A program made the translations under genes and the position numbers. From JBHFEI01 sp041928815 (GTDB taxonomy: Bacteria; Pseudomonadota; Alphaproteobacteria; Rhizobiales; Rhizobiaceae): DNA of 64,000 bases. The notes under the pieces are model-generated. The model did not search any database, was not told where the DNA came from, and worked only from the letters and a program-made list of their open reading frames with translations. The DNA lies in contig NZ_JBHFEI010000004.1 in NCBI RefSeq assembly GCF_041928815.1, positions 124,001 to 188,000 on the forward strand, written 5' to 3'. Positions 58,069 to 64,000 of this stretch are shown here, piece after piece; the first letter of the stretch is position 1, and the number at the start of each line of letters is the position of its first letter.

Positions 58069-59471
58069 GCCGGCTGAGGGCGCTCTACCGGACGACCGCC
58101 GTCCGGCTCTCGGCCCTTTACCTCGTTCTCTTCGCGCTCTGCGCCGCCGTCCTCGTGATCTACGTGACCGCCATGTCCGGGCGGCTGCTCAGCGAGCAGA
58201 CCCGCGATGCCGTGACGCTCGAGGTGGCGCAGATCAACGACATCTACAATCGCGCCGGCGTTTCCGGCCTCCTGAGGACGCTGGAGCGGCGGGCGCGCCA
58301 GCCGGGCGCCAATCTCTACGTCATCGCCGGACCGACCGGCGAGATCCTTGCCGGCAATGTCGCGGGCGTCGAGCCCGGACTGCTTGCGAGCGAAGGATGG
58401 ACGGAAGAACCCTTCTTCTACACGCGCTACGGCGAGGAAACGCGGGCCGACCGCGGACCGCATGTAGCGCTCGCCCAGGTCTTCTTCCTGCCGAACGGAT
58501 TGCGCATCCTCGTCGGCCGCGACCTGCAGGAGCCCGAAAAGTTCCGCGTGCTTGTGCGCCAGGCGCTGATGCTGGCGCTCGGCATCATGGGTGGCGGCGC
58601 CCTCGTCATCTGGTTCGCCATCGGCCGCAGCACGCTGCGGCGTATCGACCGGATGTCGGATGCGAGCAAGCGCATCATGGCCGGCGACCTCTCGCAGCGC
58701 CTGCCGGCGAGCGGCTCCGGCGACGAGTTCGACCGGCTTTCGGCCTCGCTGAACGCGATGCTCGGCCGTATCGAAAAGCTGAACGAGGGTCTGCGCCACG
58801 TCTCCGACAACATCGCCCATGACCTGAAGACGCCGCTGACGCGGCTGCGCAACAAGGCCGAGGCGGCTCTCGCCCAGCGCGACGCCAATTACCGGGCGGC
58901 ACTGGAAGAGATCATCGGCGAATCCGACCAGCTCATCCGCACCTTCAACGCGCTCCTGATGATTTCGCGCGTCGAGGCGGGCTCCTCGGCTGCCGAGATG
59001 ACGGTGATCGACCTGTCGCAGATCGCCGCCGACACGGCCGAGCTCTACGAGGCGCTTGCCGAGGATCAGGGTTCGCGGCTGGAAACGGCGATCGCTCCCG
59101 GCATTCTTGTGCGGGGAAACCGCGAGCTGATCGGCCAGGCGCTGGCGAACCTGCTCGACAATGCCATCAAATACGCGGAAGGGGCTGAGACGCCGGTGAT
59201 CCGCGTGGTGCTGGAGGCACGGGAGCGCGAGGCGCTGCTGTCGGTTTCCGACCACGGGCCCGGTGTTCCGGCCGGGCGCCGCGACGACGTGGTCCGGCGC
59301 TTCGTCCGGCTGGACGAAAGCCGCTCGAAGCCCGGAACCGGCCTCGGCCTCTCGCTCGTCCAGGCGGTGATGGAGTTGCATGGCGGCTCGCTCCGGCTCG
59401 CCGATACGGCCCCCGAGGGCGATGCCGGCCGCGGCTTGACGGCCAGCATGGTGTTCCGCCTGCCCGGCTGA
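58065..59471 (+). CDS. sensor histidine kinase with HAMP domain
   Basis: 468 residues. Helices at about 10-34 and 165-187 border a periplasmic domain of ~130 residues; a HAMP domain (RRIDRMSDASKRIMAGDLSQ) and the H-box DNIAHDLKTPLTRLRNKAE precede an HATPase with LANLLDNAIKYAEG, DHGPGVP and PGTGLGLSLVQAV. Partner of the regulator it overlaps. Resembles heavy-metal sensor kinases in layout; ligand unknown. Confidence 0.88.
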   Translation: MSRLRALYRTTAVRLSALYLVLFALCAAVLVIYVTAMSGRLLSEQTRDAVTLEVAQINDIYNRAGVSGLLRTLERRARQPGANLYVIAGPTGEILAGNVAGVEPGLLASEGWTEEPFFYTRYGEETRADRGPHVALAQVFFLPNGLRILVGRDLQEPEKFRVLVRQALMLALGIMGGGALVIWFAIGRSTLRRIDRMSDASKRIMAGDLSQRLPASGSGDEFDRLSASLNAMLGRIEKLNEGLRHVSDNIAHDLKTPLTRLRNKAEAALAQRDANYRAALEEIIGESDQLIRTFNALLMISRVEAGSSAAEMTVIDLSQIAADTAELYEALAEDQGSRLETAIAPGILVRGNRELIGQALANLLDNAIKYAEGAETPVIRVVLEAREREALLSVSDHGPGVPAGRRDDVVRRFVRLDESRSKPGTGLGLSLVQAVMELHGGSLRLADTAPEGDAGRGLTASMVFRLPG

Positions 59472-59553
59472 CGCGGGGCGTAATGCGCGCGGACGCATGT
59501 CTGTTTGCGTTCGCCGGCTGCTGTGGCAGAACGGGGGCCGGGAGGACTGCGCC

Positions 59554-62505
59554 ATGACGATCGACACGAACCGGCTCGCCGATATCACGGCATCGCCGAT
59601 CCGCGCCGCGACGAAGGGCGAGGAGAAGGCCGCCATCGCCGCGCTGAAGGACATGGCCCGCGCCGAGCCGCGCCTGGAAGGGCTTCTGCCGGCGGGGCCG
59701 CTGCGTGATTTTTTCGTTTCCGCCTTTGCGTTGTCGCCCTTCCTGCGCTCGGCCGCCGAGGCCGCGCCGTCGATGCTGGCGGAACTGGTGGCGCAGCCGC
59801 TGGAGGCCCATCTCACGGAGCGGGTCGATCGTGCCCGCAATGCCTGGCGGCCGGGCGCCGGGGAGGCTCCGCCGAGCGACGCGATGATCATGGCACGGCT
59901 GCGCGTCGCCAAGCGCGAGGTGGCTTTCGCGCTGGCGCTCGCCGATCTCGCCCGGCTCCTCGACGCGCGCCGGACGACGGCGCTGCTCTCCGCCTTTGCC
60001 GGCGCGGCCGTGTCGGCAACCACCGATCACCTTCTCTGCGACATGCAGCGCAGCGGAAAGATGCGGCTTGCGGACGCGGCTTCGCCCTCCGAAGGCTCCG
60101 GCGTCATCGTGCTCGGCATGGGCAAGCTCGGCGGGCAGGAGCTCAACTATTCCTCCGACATCGACATCGTCGTCTTCTATGAGCCCGACCCCGCCGTCTA
60201 TCCCGATCCGGCTGCGGTGCCCGATCTCTTCGGACGCCTGCTGCGCCGGCTGATCCGCATCCTGCAGGAGCGCACCGGCGAGGGCTATGTCTTCCGCACC
60301 GACCTGAGGCTGAGGCCCGACCCGGGCGCGACGCCTTTGGCGATCCCCGTCGATGCCGCGCTCGTCTATTACGAGGGCCGCGGGCAGAACTGGGAGCGGG
60401 CGGCCTATATCAAGGCGCGGCCGGTTGCCGGCGACCTTGCGGCGGGCCGCCGTTTCCTCGCGGACCTGCGCCCCTTCGTCTTCCGCAAGTATCTCGACTA
60501 TGCGGCGATCGCCGACATCCATTCGATCAAGCGGCAGATCCATGCGCACAAGGGCCACGGCGAGATCGCGGTCAAGGGCCACAACCTGAAGCTCGGGCGC
60601 GGCGGCATCCGCGAAATCGAGTTCTTCGCCCAGACGCAGCAGCTGATCGCCGGCGGCCGCATGCCGTCGCTCCGCCAGGCGGCGACAGAACCGACGCTGC
60701 GCGCGCTTGCCGAGGCGCGCTGGATCGACATGCAGACCTGCGAGGAACTCGTCACCGCCTACTGGTTCCTGCGCGATGTCGAGCACCGTATCCAGATGGT
60801 TCATGACGAGCAGTCGCACACGCTGCCGACGGGGGAGGCGGAGCTGAAGCGGATCGCCTTCATGGCAGGCTTCGACGACACGTCGGCCTTCTCCGCGCAC
60901 CTCTCCGGCGTGCTGAGGACGGTGGAGCGGCGCTACCAGCAGCTTTTCGAACAGGAGGCCCGGCTTTCCGGCGAGAGCGGCAACCTGGTCTTCACCGGCA
61001 AGAAGGACGACCCGGACACGCTTGAGACGCTGGAAAAGATCGGCTTTTCCCGGCCGAAGGACATATCGGGCCTGATCCGCACCTGGCACAGCGGCCGTTA
61101 CCGCGCCACGCAGTCGGTCGAGGCGCGCGAGCGGCTGACGGAGCTGACGCCGAAGCTTCTGGAGGCTTTCGGCGGCAGCGCCCGCGCCGACGAGGCGCTG
61201 ATCCGCTTCGACAGCTTTCTGTCCGGCCTGCCCGCCGGCATCCAGCTCTTCTCGCTGCTGGGCAACAATCCGCCGCTCCTGTCGCTGATCGTCACCATCA
61301 TGTCGGCGGCGCCGCGGCTTGCCGACATCATCGCCGCCAAGCCCCATGTCTTCGACGGCATGCTGGACCCGACCCTTCTGTCCGCAGTGCCGGACCGGAC
61401 GACGGTGAAGACGCGCATCAACGGTTTCGTCGCCGGCGCCCGGCATTACGAGGAGGTCCTCGACCGGCTGCGGATCATCAATGCCGAGCAGCGTTTCCTC
61501 ATCGGCATCCGGCTTCTGACGGGCGCGATCGACGGCGAGGGGGCGGGCCGCGCCTTCACCGATCTCGCCGCTCTCGTCATCGAGCGCGCGCTTGGGGCGG
61601 TGCTGGCCGAGATGGAGGCGGCGCATGGCCGCGTCGCCGGCGGTAGCGTCGCGATCGTCGGCATGGGCAAGCTCGGCAGCCGCGAACTGACCGCCGGCTC
61701 CGATGTCGATCTCCTCCTGCTCTACGATCATGACGAGGACGCCGGCGACTCGGACGGGCGCAAGCCGCTCGACCCGACGCGTTACTTTGCACGCGTCACG
61801 CAGCGCCTGATCGCCGCCCTCTCGGCGCCGACGGCGGAGGGCATCCTCTACGCGGTCGACATGCGCCTCAGGCCCTCCGGCAACAAGGGGCCGGTCGCAA
61901 CGCGGATCGAGGCCTTCGCGCGCTACCAGCGCGAGGAGGCCTGGACCTGGGAGCACATGGCGTTGACGCGGGCCCGGGCGATCTGCGGCGACGAGCCGCT
62001 GACGGCGAGAGCGGACGCGATCGTCTCCGCCATTCTTCGCCTCCCGCGGGAGCGCGCGAAGCTCGCCGTCGACGTCGCCGAGATGCGCGACCTGATCGAG
62101 GCGGAGAAGCCGCCGCGCGACATCTTCGACCTGAAGCTCATTCCAGGCGGCCTCGTCGACATCGAGTTCCTCGTGCAGTTCCTGAGCCTGCTTGCGCCGG
62201 AGGCGGGCGGGGCGCAGCCATCGGCCGGCATGACGACGATGGAGGCGCTGAGGCTTCACGCCGGCGGCGTTCTTGCCGATGACGACCGCGAGACGGTCGA
62301 GGCGGCGTTGCGGCTGATGACGACCCTGTCGCAGACGATGCGGCTCTGCGTCGAGGGGGATTTCGAGGTGAAGTCGGCGCCCGCCGGCCTCGTCGATCTC
62401 CTCTGCCGTGCGGCCGGCCTGCCGGATGCGCGGATGCTGGAGGCGGAGATCCGGCGGCTCTCCAAGGCCGTCCGGCGCATCTTCCGCGCCGTGGTCCGCG
62501 CCTGA
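59554..62505 (+). CDS. glnE: glutamine synthetase adenylyltransferase/deadenylase GlnE
   Basis: 983 residues with two nucleotidyltransferase domains. N-terminal deadenylase: VLGMGKLGGQELNYSSDIDI and RTDLRLRPDPGATPLA; C-terminal adenylylase: IVGMGKLGSRELTAGSDVDL and VDMRLRPSGNKGPVA. Each has the GxGxxG-x(n)-DxD active site and is followed by a PII-responsive GlnD-type helical region (GRGGIREIEFFAQ and KLIPGGLVDIEFLVQF). It switches glutamine synthetase off and on by AMP according to nitrogen status. Start at 59554 with GGGAGG 9 nt upstream. Its stop abuts that of pleC (TGATCA). Confidence 0.97.
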   Translation: MTIDTNRLADITASPIRAATKGEEKAAIAALKDMARAEPRLEGLLPAGPLRDFFVSAFALSPFLRSAAEAAPSMLAELVAQPLEAHLTERVDRARNAWRPGAGEAPPSDAMIMARLRVAKREVAFALALADLARLLDARRTTALLSAFAGAAVSATTDHLLCDMQRSGKMRLADAASPSEGSGVIVLGMGKLGGQELNYSSDIDIVVFYEPDPAVYPDPAAVPDLFGRLLRRLIRILQERTGEGYVFRTDLRLRPDPGATPLAIPVDAALVYYEGRGQNWERAAYIKARPVAGDLAAGRRFLADLRPFVFRKYLDYAAIADIHSIKRQIHAHKGHGEIAVKGHNLKLGRGGIREIEFFAQTQQLIAGGRMPSLRQAATEPTLRALAEARWIDMQTCEELVTAYWFLRDVEHRIQMVHDEQSHTLPTGEAELKRIAFMAGFDDTSAFSAHLSGVLRTVERRYQQLFEQEARLSGESGNLVFTGKKDDPDTLETLEKIGFSRPKDISGLIRTWHSGRYRATQSVEARERLTELTPKLLEAFGGSARADEALIRFDSFLSGLPAGIQLFSLLGNNPPLLSLIVTIMSAAPRLADIIAAKPHVFDGMLDPTLLSAVPDRTTVKTRINGFVAGARHYEEVLDRLRIINAEQRFLIGIRLLTGAIDGEGAGRAFTDLAALVIERALGAVLAEMEAAHGRVAGGSVAIVGMGKLGSRELTAGSDVDLLLLYDHDEDAGDSDGRKPLDPTRYFARVTQRLIAALSAPTAEGILYAVDMRLRPSGNKGPVATRIEAFARYQREEAWTWEHMALTRARAICGDEPLTARADAIVSAILRLPRERAKLAVDVAEMRDLIEAEKPPRDIFDLKLIPGGLVDIEFLVQFLSLLAPEAGGAQPSAGMTTMEALRLHAGGVLADDDRETVEAALRLMTTLSQTMRLCVEGDFEVKSAPAGLVDLLCRAAGLPDARMLEAEIRRLSKAVRRIFRAVVRA

Positions 62506-64000
<1,495 letters not shown>

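Noticed and set aside
59167..62259. 1030-codon minus-strand frame opposite glnE
   Set aside because: Antisense shadow of glnE with no recognisable family.

Overview
The window is a GC-rich stretch (about two thirds G+C by eye) of a chromosome from the Rhizobiaceae or a close relative in the Hyphomicrobiales. This rests on a run of genes typical of that group: a MucR/Ros regulator, DivJ and PleC cell-cycle kinases, a FeuN-FeuP-FeuQ cassette, the ccmIEFH (cycHJKL) cytochrome c maturation operon followed by degP, glnE next to pleC, and a ~93 bp interspersed repeat of a rhizobial kind. The species cannot be told. No tRNA, rRNA, CRISPR array or insertion sequence was seen.

Layout. 1-12.6 kb is a patchwork of housekeeping and accessory genes: the 3' part of a di-haem cytochrome c, an RTX-type calcium-binding protein, a GNAT acetyltransferase, a MerR metalloregulator, the pseudokinase SelO, an MFS pump, oligopeptidase B, a VOC/glyoxalase protein with a Tat-like N-terminus, a universal stress protein behind a perfect FNR/FixK box, an HlyIII-family membrane protein and MsrB. 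12.8-18.7 kb is a complete seven-gene Mrp (Pha) cation/proton antiporter operon. 19.1-21.0 kb holds mucR and then a two-gene unit that looks like GafY (DnaA domain IV-like) and GafZ (DUF6456), the known activators of gene transfer agents (GTAs). 21.0-32.1 kb has sufE, DUF5330, divJ overlapping a peptidoglycan-binding protein gene, DUF1491, DUF2336, a DUF883-like protein, a class A PBP with a DUF1214/DUF1254 pair, ycgN and an MmcQ-family gene.

32.2-48.2 kb is the centrepiece: a nearly intact GTA structural cluster of the Rhodobacter capsulatus (RcGTA) type. It carries small and large terminase, portal, prohead protease, capsid, connector/adaptor/terminator, tail tube, two chaperone-like genes, a very short tape measure, and the gp12-gp15 baseplate set. 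It differs from a plain RcGTA cluster in several ways: a GH19 endolysin and an antisense 45-codon gene sit between terL and portal, a holin-like gene sits at the end, and a dispersed repeat is embedded in frame just upstream of terL. No integrase, excision, replication or attachment-site signals were seen, so it reads as a domesticated element rather than a normal prophage.

48.3-64 kb is core rhizobial chromosome: feuN-feuP-feuQ (osmotic/cyclic glucan signalling), a surface lipoprotein, ccmIEFH, degP, a second two-component pair, glnE and the 3' part of pleC. A plausible functional thread is that DivJ and PleC set CtrA activity, CtrA-like boxes occur in the window, and GTA production in related bacteria depends on CtrA and GafA/GafYZ. 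Structural genes, activators and cell-cycle kinases therefore lie within about 45 kb. The link between them is inference.
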